A stretch of DNA of 64,000 bases from Mesorhizobium denitrificans (GCF_003403035.1 NZ_QURN01000007.1:124001-188000); one strand, 5' to 3'. Positions 7,916-17,507 are shown, counted from the first letter of the stretch. Notes: a model not told the origin generated them from the sequence alone. Made by a program: numbers and translations.

Positions 7916-9127
7916 TCAGGGAAAAATCGGCGTCGGGTGTGGCTCGAGATGAAGCGGTTTGCCATCATAGGGATTGGCGTCGCAGAAGGCTTCATCAAGT
8001 TCAACGCCAAGGCCGGGTTCGGTTGACGGAATCACATAGCCGTCTTGCCATTCGATTTTTTTCTTCAGCAGGCGCGCGTGGAAGCCATCCCAGGTCTTGA
8101 TGGATTCGAGGATCAGGAAATTCGGCAAAGTGAGCGCGAGCTGGATGTTGGCTGCGCCGACAATCGGCCCGCAATAGCAATGCGGCGCAATCTGAATGTG
8201 ATACGCCTCCGCCATCGCGGCGATTTTCTTTGTCTCCAGAATGCCGCCTGAACGCCCGAGATCGGGCTGCAGGATGGTTGCGGCGCGTTGTTCGATGACG
8301 CGCGCGAACTCCCATTTGGTGGTGAGACGCTCGCCAGTGGCGATGGGGATTTTCGTGCCGCGTGCAACCTGGGCCATGACTTCCGGCATGTCGGGTGGAA
8401 CCGGTTCCTCGAACCAGAGCGGGTCGTAGGGCTCGATGGCGGCGGCCATGCGCAGCGCGCCGGAGGCGGTGAACTGCCCATGGGTGCCGAACAAAATGTC
8501 GGCGCGGGTGCCGACCGCCTCGCGGATGGCTTTCAACATGCGCGCGGACAGGTCAATGTCGATGAGGCGTGGCTGGCGTCCGTCCCATGCCGACCAAGGT
8601 CCGGCGGGGTCGAGCTTCACGGCGTTGAAGCCCTGCTCGACATAGAGCGCGGCGCATTCGGCGGCCAGCGCAGGATCGTTGTAGACATTTACGTCGCCAG
8701 CTTCGGACGGCACGACGCTGCCCGCGTGCGGGTAGAGGTATGTGTAGGTGCGCAGCTTTTCGTGCACCGCGCCGCCAAGCAGCTTGTGAACGGGCTTGTT
8801 CGCCTCCTTGCCGATAATGTCCCAGCAGGCCATTTCGAGCGCAGAGACGCAGCCCATCATGGAAACATCCGGGCGCTGGGAGAAGCCGGAGGCATAGGCG
8901 CGACGGAAGAAGACCTCAATGTCGTGCGGGTCGTGGCCGATGAGATAGCGCGCGGCGCAATCCTCGATCATGCGGGCGGTTATGTGCGGGCCGAAGGTGG
9001 CGGTGTAGGCCTCGCCATAGCCGACAACGTTGGAGTCTGTCGTGAGCTTGACGAAGATGAAGTAGCGCCCGCCAATGCCCGCATCATCGTTGCCGACCAC
9101 CCAGGTCTTGATGTCGGTGATCTTCAT
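7916..9127 (-). CDS. Enolase-superfamily (mandelate racemase / sugar-acid dehydratase-like) enzyme
   Basis: The 403-residue protein has the N-terminal capping domain and the C-terminal barrel of the mandelate racemase group. Visible active-site elements are KLDP (K171, D173), GTHG (214-217), FEEP (E240, E241), TGERL (E266), DLGRSGG (D289) and APHCY (H316). At the first metal-ligand position, where galactonate or mannonate dehydratases have Asp in a D-x-H pattern, this protein has Gly214. The gene overlaps the GMC oxidoreductase stop by four bases (ATGA), so the two are co-translated. A sugar-acid or alcohol oxidation pathway is likely; the substrate is unknown. Confidence 0.85.
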   Translation of the reverse strand: MKITDIKTWVVGNDDAGIGGRYFIFVKLTTDSNVVGYGEAYTATFGPHITARMIEDCAARYLIGHDPHDIEVFFRRAYASGFSQRPDVSMMGCVSALEMACWDIIGKEANKPVHKLLGGAVHEKLRTYTYLYPHAGSVVPSEAGDVNVYNDPALAAECAALYVEQGFNAVKLDPAGPWSAWDGRQPRLIDIDLSARMLKAIREAVGTRADILFGTHGQFTASGALRMAAAIEPYDPLWFEEPVPPDMPEVMAQVARGTKIPIATGERLTTKWEFARVIEQRAATILQPDLGRSGGILETKKIAAMAEAYHIQIAPHCYCGPIVGAANIQLALTLPNFLILESIKTWDGFHARLLKKKIEWQDGYVIPSTEPGLGVELDEAFCDANPYDGKPLHLEPHPTPIFP

Positions 9128-10740
9128 GCGGTGTCCTCCAGCACCATTGCCGCACCCTTCCAGCCGGTCATGATTGCGGGCGCGTTGGTGTTGCCAGCAA
9201 TATTGCTTGGAAAGATGGACGCGTCGATAACGCGCAAACCTTCAATGCCGTGAACGCGCAGGCGCGGATCGACAACGGAGGCGGCAGGGTCCGATCCCAT
9301 GCGGCAGGTGGCGACGGGGTGGTAGACCGTGCCGGAGCGCTTGCGGAAATCCTGAATCAAGTCCTCGTCGGAAGTGATTGATGGGCCAGGCAGGATTTCC
9401 TCTTCGATGAATTCGGCCATTGCGGGTTGCGCCGCGATCTTGCGCACGAATTTGACTGCAGAAAGCATTTCCGAAACGTCATGTGGAGTGGAAAGCGCGT
9501 TGGGCGTGATCTTCGGATATTCGCGTGGATTGGCCGAACGGATCATGATTTCACCGCGGCTGGTGGGGCGGCAATTGGACAGACCGATGGAGAAGCCCGG
9601 CCACGGGTCAGGCGTGAGAATGGGTCGTTCGCCGGACTTGGGAATGACGGTCGAGAATGCCTGAAAGTAAAGCTGCATGTTGGGGCGAGGTTGCGCCGGG
9701 TCGGTGCGGAAGAAGCCGCCCGCATTGTTCATGGAAAGCGACAGCGGACCGGAGCGCAGCAGCAAATATTGCATGCCGACGAGAGCCTTGCCCCACCACG
9801 GCCGCAGCAATTGGTTGAGCGTCGGGGAGCGGCCTTTGAACGTGTAGTTGATGCCGATGTGGTCTTCGAGATTGCGTCCGATATGCTCGTTGGCGTGGAT
9901 TGTCGTGATGCCGAGCGAGGCGAGGTGAGCGGCGGGGCCGATGCCCGACAATTGCAGGAGTTGCGGCGAGTTGATCGAGCCGCCACTGATGATGATTTCC
10001 CGGCCGGCGCGGACCTGATGGCGCTGGCCGTTCTGCTCATATTCGATGCCGGTTGCGCGCTTGCCGTCGAACAGGATGCGAGTGGCCAGCGCATTGGTTT
10101 CAACGCGGACGTTCGAGCGACGCATGGCGGGACGCAGGAACGCGCGCGCGGCTGACATGCGGCGACCGTTCTTGGTGGAGATCTGGTAGACGCCGACGCC
10201 ATCTTGGCGCGCGCCATTGAAATCCGGATTGAGCGGGAGCCCGGCCTGCTGCGCGGCCTTGAGATAGCGATGTGTGAGGGGGTGGACCTCAGCGGAGCAA
10301 TCCGTGACGTGGAGCGGACCGCCTGTGCCGCGCCATTCATCCGCGCCAGCGGTGTTGTCCTCGATGGCCTTGAAGTCGGGGAGAACGTCGCGCCAGCTCC
10401 AGCCGGTGTTGCCGGATGCAGCCCAGCCATCATAATCGGCAGGATTGCCGCGTATCCATACCATCGCGTTGATTGAGCTTGAGCCGCCGAGGATTTTGCC
10501 ACGTGGCCAGTGATCGGCATTGCCCGCGAGGCCGGGGTCCGGCTCGGTCTTGTAATTCCAGTTTACCGCAGGATCGAAGAAGCATTTGCCATAGCCAAGC
10601 GGCATCTGGACGAAGAAGCGGCGATCTGTGCCGCCCGCTTCCAGAACGAGCACGGAATAGCGCCCGCTGGCGGAAAGCCGCTCCGCCACCACCGAACCCG
10701 CCGAGCCGGAACCGACAATCACAAAATCATAGGTTTGCAT
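9124..10740 (-). CDS. GMC-family FAD oxidoreductase (choline/alcohol dehydrogenase-like)
   Basis: The 538-residue protein starts at the ATG at 10740 (MQTYDFVIVGSGSAGSVVAE), which places the Rossmann FAD motif at residues 9-14. The GMC signature segments GKILGGSSSINAMVWIRG and GSINSPQLLQLSGIGP are present. The C-terminal YHPVATCRMG and NTNAPAIMTG motifs carry the catalytic His and Asn. The enzyme oxidises an alcohol or polyol with FAD. It is the first gene of a two-gene operon with the enolase-superfamily enzyme and is divergent from the cupin gene. The frame is open further upstream, but that extension does not resemble the family. Confidence 0.9.
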   Translation of the reverse strand: MQTYDFVIVGSGSAGSVVAERLSASGRYSVLVLEAGGTDRRFFVQMPLGYGKCFFDPAVNWNYKTEPDPGLAGNADHWPRGKILGGSSSINAMVWIRGNPADYDGWAASGNTGWSWRDVLPDFKAIEDNTAGADEWRGTGGPLHVTDCSAEVHPLTHRYLKAAQQAGLPLNPDFNGARQDGVGVYQISTKNGRRMSAARAFLRPAMRRSNVRVETNALATRILFDGKRATGIEYEQNGQRHQVRAGREIIISGGSINSPQLLQLSGIGPAAHLASLGITTIHANEHIGRNLEDHIGINYTFKGRSPTLNQLLRPWWGKALVGMQYLLLRSGPLSLSMNNAGGFFRTDPAQPRPNMQLYFQAFSTVIPKSGERPILTPDPWPGFSIGLSNCRPTSRGEIMIRSANPREYPKITPNALSTPHDVSEMLSAVKFVRKIAAQPAMAEFIEEEILPGPSITSDEDLIQDFRKRSGTVYHPVATCRMGSDPAASVVDPRLRVHGIEGLRVIDASIFPSNIAGNTNAPAIMTGWKGAAMVLEDTA

Positions 10741-10913
10741 GATGGCGGTTCGGCTACCCTCTGTTTCCGTGGAAAAAGCTATTCTTCTTCCAATGTCGTT
10801 TTGTTGCGACCGGACGGCAAGGGCTGTGAAAAATGCGACTGCGGGCTGTCGCAAGGAAAGCGGCGTTGCGGCCAATGATCGGATTGCATGGCACGACAAT
10901 CGGAGGAACTTGA

Positions 10914-11309
10914 ATGGCCGACAAACCCTTGGTGACGAGCGCACGTGAGCGGGAGCGCGACGGCTGGGACAATCCTGAGCGCGGGACCGTGTCCTGGTAC
11001 ACGCTGGTGAGCGGTGATATTACGCCGACCAGCGCACTGAGCTGCGGGATTGCCGAGTTTGAACCGCGCAAGGGGATTTTGAAGCCGCATCGACACGACC
11101 CGGCGGAGCTTTATCACATACTCGAAGGGCAGGGCATTTTGACGCTTGAGGGCCAGGAGCGGACCGTGACCGCTGGCGATACGGTGTTCATTCCCGGCAA
11201 TGCAGAGCACGGCATTCGCAATGAAGGCGATGCCGTGCTGCGGTTGTTTTACGTGTTTCCGCAGGATCGGTTTTCGGACGTTGTCTACCGGTTTCCAGAC
11301 GCAGGCTGA
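10914..11309 (+). CDS. Small single-domain cupin protein
   Basis: The 131-residue protein has both cupin motifs. Motif 1 is PHRHDPAELYHILEG, with His, His and Glu as metal ligands. Motif 2 is PGNAEHGIRNEG, with the final His. Such cupins bind a divalent metal and act as isomerases, dioxygenases or sugar-binding proteins. It is divergent from the GMC oxidoreductase and may act on a compound of the same pathway. Its 3' end overlaps the end of the convergent MFS gene by 25 bp. Confidence 0.85.
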   Translation: MADKPLVTSARERERDGWDNPERGTVSWYTLVSGDITPTSALSCGIAEFEPRKGILKPHRHDPAELYHILEGQGILTLEGQERTVTAGDTVFIPGNAEHGIRNEGDAVLRLFYVFPQDRFSDVVYRFPDAG

Positions 11310-12553
11310 GCGGCGTCGAGATTGGCTTCGGCACGGACGGCATTGCGCGCGACATACCAGCCGACCAGAGCGCCCGCGAGCAGGATGGCGGCTGCGATGT
11401 AGTATGACAGGCCAGCGTAGGGCAGGGATGAACCCGGCTTTACCGTGAAGGCATAGACCGCGCCGAAAAACAGCGGCGAAACGATGCCAGCGATGGAGCC
11501 GACGCTCATATTCGCGCCCTGCAACTGGCCCTGTTCGGACTCCGATACGAGGCGTGTCATTAGCGATTGCAGCGTGGGCATGGCGAGGCCCCAAAGTGCG
11601 TTTGGCAGCAGGGCGAACAGATACCAGAAGCTGGTGGGCGCCGCGCCCATGATGGCGATGCCGAGCGCGCCACACGCAAGGCCCATGACCATCGTTTTAC
11701 GGTCGCCAAGGCGCGCAACGATCGGGCCGACCAGAACGCCCTGCACAAGCATATCCAGCGCGCCGACAGCGGAGAGCGCCAGACCCGCCTGCAGCGGGGT
11801 CCAGCCGAAAATATGGTAGGAGTAGAGCACCCAGATCGCCGAAAAGACGTGATGGGCGAAGTGCAACAGGAAGATGACCACCGCCAGACCCGACAATTCC
11901 GGGTGGCGGCTGAGCAGGGTCATGGCGCCGATGGGATTGGCGCGCTTCCATGAGAACGCCATGCGTTTTTCAGGCGCGAGCGATTCCGGCAGTACGAACA
12001 GGCCGTAGAGAAAGGCAATGCCGCTCATGGCGGCGGCTGCCCAGAATGGTGCGCGCGGCGAGATTTCACCAAGGAATCCGCCTATGACCGGACCGGCGAC
12101 GAAGCCCGCGCTGAACGCCGCGCCGATGAGGCCGTAAGCCTTGGCACGCTGCTCGGGCGGGGTGATGTCGGCCATGTAGGCGAATGCCGTGGTGAAGGCG
12201 GACGAGGTAACGCCTGCAATGATGCGCCCAAGCGCGAGCCACCAAAGGTTTGGCGCGACGGCCATCAACACGTAGTCGGCAGCGAGGCCAGCGGCGGAAA
12301 TCAGGATGACCGGACGTCGGCCATATTTGTCGGACAGAGAGCCGATGACCGGGGAGCAGAGAAACTGCATGCCCGCCCACAGCGCAACGAACAGGCCGTT
12401 CAGCCAGCCAGCCTGCGAGTCGTTTCCGGCGAACTGGCGGATCAACTCCGGCAGCACGGGAATGACAATGCCCATTGCCACGATGTCCAGCACCGCGGTT
12501 ACAAGAATGAATGCAATGGCGGCCTTGCGGCCTCGGATAGCTGTACCGAACAT
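11285..12553 (-). CDS. MFS drug:H+ antiporter-type transporter (TCR/Tet family)
   Basis: The 422-residue protein has twelve predicted membrane helices and the MFS loop motif DKYGRRPVILIS between helices 2 and 3. The TM1 sequence (VLDIVAMGIVIPVLPELI) is typical of the TetA/TCR exporters of the drug:H+ antiporter group. The start at 12553 (MFGTAIRGRK) puts TM1 near the N-terminus; a longer frame begins at 12613 but adds an unusual 20-residue head. The substrate is unknown. It may serve efflux for the nearby oxidoreductase cluster or be independent. Confidence 0.85.
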   Translation of the reverse strand: MFGTAIRGRKAAIAFILVTAVLDIVAMGIVIPVLPELIRQFAGNDSQAGWLNGLFVALWAGMQFLCSPVIGSLSDKYGRRPVILISAAGLAADYVLMAVAPNLWWLALGRIIAGVTSSAFTTAFAYMADITPPEQRAKAYGLIGAAFSAGFVAGPVIGGFLGEISPRAPFWAAAAMSGIAFLYGLFVLPESLAPEKRMAFSWKRANPIGAMTLLSRHPELSGLAVVIFLLHFAHHVFSAIWVLYSYHIFGWTPLQAGLALSAVGALDMLVQGVLVGPIVARLGDRKTMVMGLACGALGIAIMGAAPTSFWYLFALLPNALWGLAMPTLQSLMTRLVSESEQGQLQGANMSVGSIAGIVSPLFFGAVYAFTVKPGSSLPYAGLSYYIAAAILLAGALVGWYVARNAVRAEANLDAAQPASGNR

Positions 12554-12700
12554 CAATTTGCACGCGTGAATCGAGAGGCGCGGCTTATAGCCCTCATCGC
12601 TCGTCGATGCCATTGGTCCAAGTCATCTCTGCTGACAAACCTTTGGCAGTTGACCGGCCCGTGTGGTGCGGCTACCGAAAGGAAAAATCGGGGAAATGAA

Positions 12701-13090
12701 ATGCCGGGAAATAACGGACCTCAAACAGGCGAGCTGACTTTGCGCACCTTCGCCATGCCGAGCGATGCAAATGCCGCTGGCGATATTTTCGGCGGCTGGG
12801 TGATGTCGCAGATGGATATGGCCGCAGGAATGCGCGCCGCCGAACGCGCGCGCGGACGTGTCGCGACGGTGGCAGTGAAGGAAATGGCATTCGCCAAGCC
12901 GGTGAAAGTGGGCGACACTCTGTGCGTTTATACCGAAGTGGTGAAGGTCGGTCGCACGTCGATAACGCTGAAAGTGGATGCCTGGGCGCGACGCTATCTC
13001 ACGGATATTATCGAGAAAGTGACCTATGCGGATTTCGTGATGGTCGCGCTGGACGGCGAGGGACGGCCAACACCAATTCCAGAAGAGTGA
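12701..13090 (+). CDS. Acyl-CoA thioesterase, hot-dog fold (YciA-like)
   Basis: The 129-residue protein matches short hot-dog acyl-CoA hydrolases of the YciA/BACH type. It has TLRTFAMPSDANAAGDIFGGWVM cut short here as the catalytic segment (Asn and Asp near residues 22-27), then VATVAVKEMAFAKPVKVGD and the TSITLKVDAW strand. It hydrolyses acyl-CoA to free acid and CoA in the cytosol. The start at 12701 gives the usual length. It is convergent with the CNNM-type gene, with 10 bp between them. Confidence 0.87.
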   Translation: MPGNNGPQTGELTLRTFAMPSDANAAGDIFGGWVMSQMDMAAGMRAAERARGRVATVAVKEMAFAKPVKVGDTLCVYTEVVKVGRTSITLKVDAWARRYLTDIIEKVTYADFVMVALDGEGRPTPIPEE

Positions 13091-13100
13091 GGGGCTGCAC

Positions 13101-14399
13101 CTACTGCGGCAGTTTGGCAGCCATGACCTTGTCGATGCGGCGGCCGTCGAGATCGACGACCTCAAACCGCCAACCCTGCGCCTCAAACTGCTCGCCCGTG
13201 TTCGGGATGTGATTGAGGTGTGACAGCACGTAACCGGCGACAGTCTCGTAATCGCGGTTTTCAGGCAGCGGAATGTTGAGAAGTTCGGCCATTTCATCGG
13301 CCTGCATATAGCCTTCCAAGAGCCACGATCCGTCTTCGCGCTTGACGGCGCTTTGCTCGGCGTCGCCGATGTCGAGATCCGAGCGGAAAACGCCGGTGAT
13401 GGCTTCGAGAATGTCGGCAGGCGACACGATACCTTCGAAATGACCGTATTCATCGTGCACGAGTGCCATCGGCACGTCAGATGCCTTGAGCGTGGTCAAG
13501 ACGTCGAGCGCGTCGGCCTGATCGTGAACGATGGGGGCGTGGCGCACATGCTTGCGAACGTCGAATGACTTGCCCGCCAGCATGGCAGCGAGAATATCGC
13601 GCGTCTGCACAACGCCGATCATGGAATCCACGGTGCCCTCACCGGCGGGCAGGCGCGAATGCGGCGTGTCCATCACCAGTTTGCGGATTACAGCGTCGTC
13701 GGCTTCGAGGTTGATCCAATCCACCTCGGTACGCGGGGTCATGACAGCGCGGACGGCACGGTCGCCAAGGCGCATGACGCCTGCGATCATGCGGCGCTCG
13801 TCGGACTCGATGGTGCCGTGATGCTCGGCCTCGGCGACCAGCATCTTGATTTCCTCGTCCGTGACGCGGTCTTCGCTCTCGCCGCTCTGACCAAGCAGCC
13901 AGAGAACAGCGCGGCCGGAAATATCGAGCAGCCAGACCAGAGGGGCGGCGATGGTTGCGATGACGCCCATTGTGGGCGCAACGCGCGTGGCGATTGCCTC
14001 CGGATCACGCAGCGCGATCTGCTTGGGCACGAGTTCGCCGACGATCAGCGATGCATAGGTGATGAAGGCGACGACAATACCGACGCCAAGCGCGTCTGAC
14101 AGGTTTGCCGAGACGCCCATTGAAAGCAGAGTCTCAGACAGGCGCTGACCAAGAGTCGCACCGGAGAATGCGCCCGATAGCACGCCGACAAGCGTGATTC
14201 CGATCTGAACGGACGAAAGGAAGCGGCCCGGATTGGCGGCAAGCTCCAGCGCACGCGCCGCGCCTTTGCCGTTTTCACCGCGCTCGATCATGCCTTTCAG
14301 GCGGGCTGGCCGGGAGGAAACTATCGCCAGTTCAGACATGGCCAGCAGGCCGTTGACGACGATAAGGACGGCAACGATGCCTAGTTCGAAATATAACAT
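13101..14399 (-). CDS. CNNM/CorC-family membrane protein with CBS pair
   Basis: The 432-residue protein has an N-terminal CNNM domain with three to four membrane helices (about 1-195) containing the MSELAIVSSR start motif. A CBS pair follows (about 205-335; AVMTPRTEVDWI and PMALVHDEYGHFEGIVSPAD). The C-terminus is a CorC_HlyC domain (about 350-430). Such proteins are linked to Mg2+/Co2+ efflux or repair of ion balance and are often misnamed hemolysins. Length is normal. It is monocistronic, with a repeat-like spacer downstream. Confidence 0.9.
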   Translation of the reverse strand: MLYFELGIVAVLIVVNGLLAMSELAIVSSRPARLKGMIERGENGKGAARALELAANPGRFLSSVQIGITLVGVLSGAFSGATLGQRLSETLLSMGVSANLSDALGVGIVVAFITYASLIVGELVPKQIALRDPEAIATRVAPTMGVIATIAAPLVWLLDISGRAVLWLLGQSGESEDRVTDEEIKMLVAEAEHHGTIESDERRMIAGVMRLGDRAVRAVMTPRTEVDWINLEADDAVIRKLVMDTPHSRLPAGEGTVDSMIGVVQTRDILAAMLAGKSFDVRKHVRHAPIVHDQADALDVLTTLKASDVPMALVHDEYGHFEGIVSPADILEAITGVFRSDLDIGDAEQSAVKREDGSWLLEGYMQADEMAELLNIPLPENRDYETVAGYVLSHLNHIPNTGEQFEAQGWRFEVVDLDGRRIDKVMAAKLPQ

Positions 14400-14598
14400 A
14401 ATCCGCTCATATCATTGCCGCAGGCGGTAAGAAAAGCGGCAATATCATTATTGTGCGGTGGATTTGCCCCTCACCTTTACCCCCTTTCCGCAAAGAGCAG
14501 GGAGAGGGGGACGCGAGCGTTTAACCAGCCCGCCGACACTGGCGTTTTGATGAAGCGATGAAACAGCGCGCCTCGCCCCGTTTGCGGGGACAGGTAAG

Positions 14599-15309
14599 TC
14601 AGTTGGCAGGCTTCAGTACGGCGATTTTTGCAAAGCCGTCGGTGAAATAGCGGTCGCCACCGCCGTTGCGACCATCCTGCGTTGCACCGCGACCCGGCAT
14701 CTCGAACACGCGCGCGACAGCGCCGGTGCCCTGAAGATCAGCAATGACCAGATCGCGCTCAGCGTCGATGTCGGGGCCGATGTGGTGCGTGATCTGGCCG
14801 GTGTCGTGACTCAGGCCTGCGCCGGTATCGAGGCTGGCAGAGCCGAGCCACAATTCGTTGCTGTCGACGATCTGCGAGGTGAACCAGAAACGCACATGAT
14901 TGCGGCGGTCGGGGCTGTCGCCGATAGGCTTTTCAAAGGCGAGATCCTGCGGACGGCCTTCGAAGACCAGCGTGCTGACGGGTGCGTCGGCGTAGGGGCG
15001 ATCGAACAGCACGGCGAGGCCGATTTCCGCAGCCGTTCGCAGGGTGAGTGCGTCGGCGGTGTCCCAACCGGCCTTGGCGAACGCCGCGATGATTTGCGCC
15101 TTATCTGCGGCAATTCCGATGTTGATTGGATCGCCGGGGATGCCCGCAGTTGTGTGCGTGACCATGCCGCCGGGCTGGCTGAGCAAGTAGTGTTCTGCAA
15201 CGCGCCAAAGCTCGGGAATGACGATGTAAGCAGCCGCCGTATAAACCGCGACAAGATAGGTGATGCCGCGCAATTTGCGGCGACGTTTTTTGGGTAACGG
15301 CTCGCTCAT
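14599..15309 (-). CDS. LssY_C-domain membrane-anchored protein
   Basis: The 236-residue protein has a basic N-terminus (KKRRRK) and one membrane helix (about 17-33). An LssY C-terminal-type domain follows; its start (GDPINIGIAADKAQIIAAFAKAGW cut to fit, residues about 58-81) is the family signature. Function is unknown; in other proteins the domain is fused to PAP2 or DedA modules, so a membrane-lipid link is possible. The previous gene on this strand ends 44 bp upstream. Confidence 0.8.
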   Translation of the reverse strand: MSEPLPKKRRRKLRGITYLVAVYTAAAYIVIPELWRVAEHYLLSQPGGMVTHTTAGIPGDPINIGIAADKAQIIAAFAKAGWDTADALTLRTAAEIGLAVLFDRPYADAPVSTLVFEGRPQDLAFEKPIGDSPDRRNHVRFWFTSQIVDSNELWLGSASLDTGAGLSHDTGQITHHIGPDIDAERDLVIADLQGTGAVARVFEMPGRGATQDGRNGGGDRYFTDGFAKIAVLKPAN

Positions 15310-15353
15310 GCGCGCAATTTAGCCAAAGCGGATAGCGCGGCAAGCGGCCTTGT

Positions 15354-16514
15354 TCAGTGGCAGGCGTGGCGACCGTTTTTTCGCTGCATGAGATCGAAAT
15401 GGAAGTGGTTGCGATGGTCCCAATTGTAACCGGGGCCGAGAACGGTGGTGAAATATTCGCAACCGTCAGAGCGCACATTGTTCAGCAGGCCGCGCGCGCG
15501 GAAGGAAAACAGGCCCTGCTTCTTGACGTCGATCTTTTTGCCGTTGTTCAGGGTCAGTGCCATGACGTCCAGCGCGTTGCCCTGCGAGTGGGCAGACATG
15601 GTGCGCGAGCGCGCGATGCGGCGGCAGGAATAGGCCGAGCCTTGATGAATGGTCTGGACGCCCGAGAAATAGCGCAGGCGCGAGGATGGCACGAGTTCGT
15701 TACGGGTCCACGCAGCGAAGCTTGCGGCCATTGCACAGGTGAGCGTTGCGGCGGGTCGCATCTCCACGCTGCCGATAGCCTGCAACTTGATCGGGTGCGC
15801 AATCTGGCAGGACGGACTGTCGTAGATAGGTTTCAAATCGACATAACGAACGCCGAGCTTCCTGAGCCGCTGGCGGCATTCGACTTCGTCGGAAGACAAA
15901 GGCATTGCGCGAGGACGCAGCGGGACGGCTTCCGGTTCGGCAGGTACCGGCGAGGGAATGCGCGGATAGGCGACCATCGCCTGACGTGGCGCGGGCTGCG
16001 GCTCGATGGCAGGCGCTTCTTCCGGCTCCGCGGTCATAGGTGCGTCAGGCTCCTGTTCAAACTCAGGATCCGGCTCGGTCATCTGCTCGGTGGACATGTC
16101 CGGCTCAGCGTCGGAAAGCGAGCGCGCAGGATTTTCGACGGGCGGGAAGGCTTGAGCGAGTTGACGCTCCGGCGCGCCGCGAATGATCGGCTCGCCGCCG
16201 GTTTCTGCAGCAGGCATGGACATTTGCGGCGCGGATTGCGCCATTTCGTCATCGACTGAAGGAAGCGGCTCGCTGACGGCCGTGTAGGCCGGTTCGGCGG
16301 GTGCGACCATTTCCTGCTCGACGCGTGCGATGGGCGTCGAAGGCCGTGAGGCGACCGGCTGAGATGGCGCGATGGATGCCGTTTGTGATCCGACATCGGC
16401 GGGCGGTCGCAAATCTCCAAGCCCGTCACTTGAACAGGCGGCAAGCGCAATCATGCCGATGCCGAGCCACCAACCATTTCGTTTGGTGGGAGCGGCAAAG
16501 AATTTCCCCGTCAT
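15354..16514 (-). CDS. Extensin-like C-terminal domain lipoprotein
   Basis: The 386-residue protein has a lipoprotein signal (IGMIALAACSSDG, Cys about 28) and a long Pro, Ala and Glu-rich linker (about 30-205). The C-terminus is an extensin-like domain (about 210-386) with conserved cysteines (ECRQRL, SCQIAHP, YSCRR) and the final metal-binding-type motif HRNHFHFDL. The fold is related to D,D-peptidases of the Hedgehog/VanX/M15 type, so a cell-wall or LPS-surface role is inferred. It is a paralogue of the gene at 16620-17507; a spacer of 105 bp separates them. Confidence 0.85.
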   Translation of the reverse strand: MTGKFFAAPTKRNGWWLGIGMIALAACSSDGLGDLRPPADVGSQTASIAPSQPVASRPSTPIARVEQEMVAPAEPAYTAVSEPLPSVDDEMAQSAPQMSMPAAETGGEPIIRGAPERQLAQAFPPVENPARSLSDAEPDMSTEQMTEPDPEFEQEPDAPMTAEPEEAPAIEPQPAPRQAMVAYPRIPSPVPAEPEAVPLRPRAMPLSSDEVECRQRLRKLGVRYVDLKPIYDSPSCQIAHPIKLQAIGSVEMRPAATLTCAMAASFAAWTRNELVPSSRLRYFSGVQTIHQGSAYSCRRIARSRTMSAHSQGNALDVMALTLNNGKKIDVKKQGLFSFRARGLLNNVRSDGCEYFTTVLGPGYNWDHRNHFHFDLMQRKNGRHACH

Positions 16515-16619
16515 CCGTATCCCTTTCGGGGCGGTTCATGTCCCTATGGCGCGAATCTAGCGGCCAAACGTAAAGGAAAGCTCAGCGCGCGGGTTTACGG
16601 GTGCGGCGGGATTGCGGCG

Positions 16620-17507
16620 CTACTCGCAGAAGGTGCCGCCATTGCGGCGATGGGCGAGATCCAGGTGGAAATGCAGCGAATGGTCTGCGTCGCTGCCGGG
16701 GCCGAGTACCGTCTTGAACGGGCCGCAGGCGTCGTTTCGGACTTCGCGCAGGAATTTCTCGTTTTCAGGTGGCGGCGCGGGCTCGACCGCGATTGTTTTC
16801 TTGTCGGCCAGTGTGAAAGCGGCGATGTCGATTGCGTTGCCGAAGGCGTGTTCGGACAGCTTGTTCGTGCCGTTGCGCGGGCGGCAGACATAGCCCGACG
16901 CCTGCGAGATGGATTTGATGCGCGAGCCCAAGATCTTTTCGGCAGCGGGTGACATTACACTCTCGGAGAATTTCGCCGCTGCCAGGGCAGTAGCGCAATT
17001 GACCGTGATCTCCGGTGCGATGTCGATTTCGGTAGTGAGCTGTGTGACGACGAGCGGGTGCGGCATGGAGCAGCCCGCAGGCTCTTGAACCGGCGGCAAC
17101 TCCTTGAATTTTGCGCCAAGCGCTGAGAGTTCCGCGCGGCAGGCTTGTTCGTCGGCGGGCATTGCGGTTTCGGCCTTGGGGCCGCCAAGGTCCGGCGGCG
17201 GTTGACGCAGAAGATCAGCGGGATCGACGGGGTTTTCCGATGCTGGCGGTGTCGGGCGCGGTTCGGGAAGGGGCGCATTCGCCTCGGCTGGCTTTTCAGC
17301 GGGAACGGGCGCGATTTCTGGCGCTGGCTGCGTTTCAGTGGACGGCGGCTCCGGCGAAGGCGTAGGAAGCGGCGGCTTTTCAGGGGCAGGCGCTTCGACT
17401 GGCGGACGCTCCGGCGGCTTCGCTACCTTGTTGGGCAGATCGACCGCCAGGGCAGGGCCAGCGGCAGCAATGAGGGCCAGAAGCGCCAGCGGCGCGCCGG
17501 CTTTCAT
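16620..17507 (-). CDS. Periplasmic extensin-like protein
   Basis: The 295-residue protein has a cleavable signal peptide (ending near PALA, residue 21) and a strongly proline-rich linker (about 25-115). Its extensin-like domain has SEHAFGNAIDIAAF and the terminal HFHLDLAHRRNGGTFCE. The motifs parallel those of the neighbouring lipoprotein, so the two are paralogues with different anchoring. The ATG overlaps the stop of the DUF3775 gene by four bases, so it is coupled to that gene. Confidence 0.85.
   Translation of the reverse strand: MKAGAPLALLALIAAAGPALAVDLPNKVAKPPERPPVEAPAPEKPPLPTPSPEPPSTETQPAPEIAPVPAEKPAEANAPLPEPRPTPPASENPVDPADLLRQPPPDLGGPKAETAMPADEQACRAELSALGAKFKELPPVQEPAGCSMPHPLVVTQLTTEIDIAPEITVNCATALAAAKFSESVMSPAAEKILGSRIKSISQASGYVCRPRNGTNKLSEHAFGNAIDIAAFTLADKKTIAVEPAPPPENEKFLREVRNDACGPFKTVLGPGSDADHSLHFHLDLAHRRNGGTFCE

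Noticed and set aside
12554-12700. Upstream extensions of the thioesterase and MFS frames
   Set aside because: The extra residues do not fit either family; the inner starts give standard lengths.
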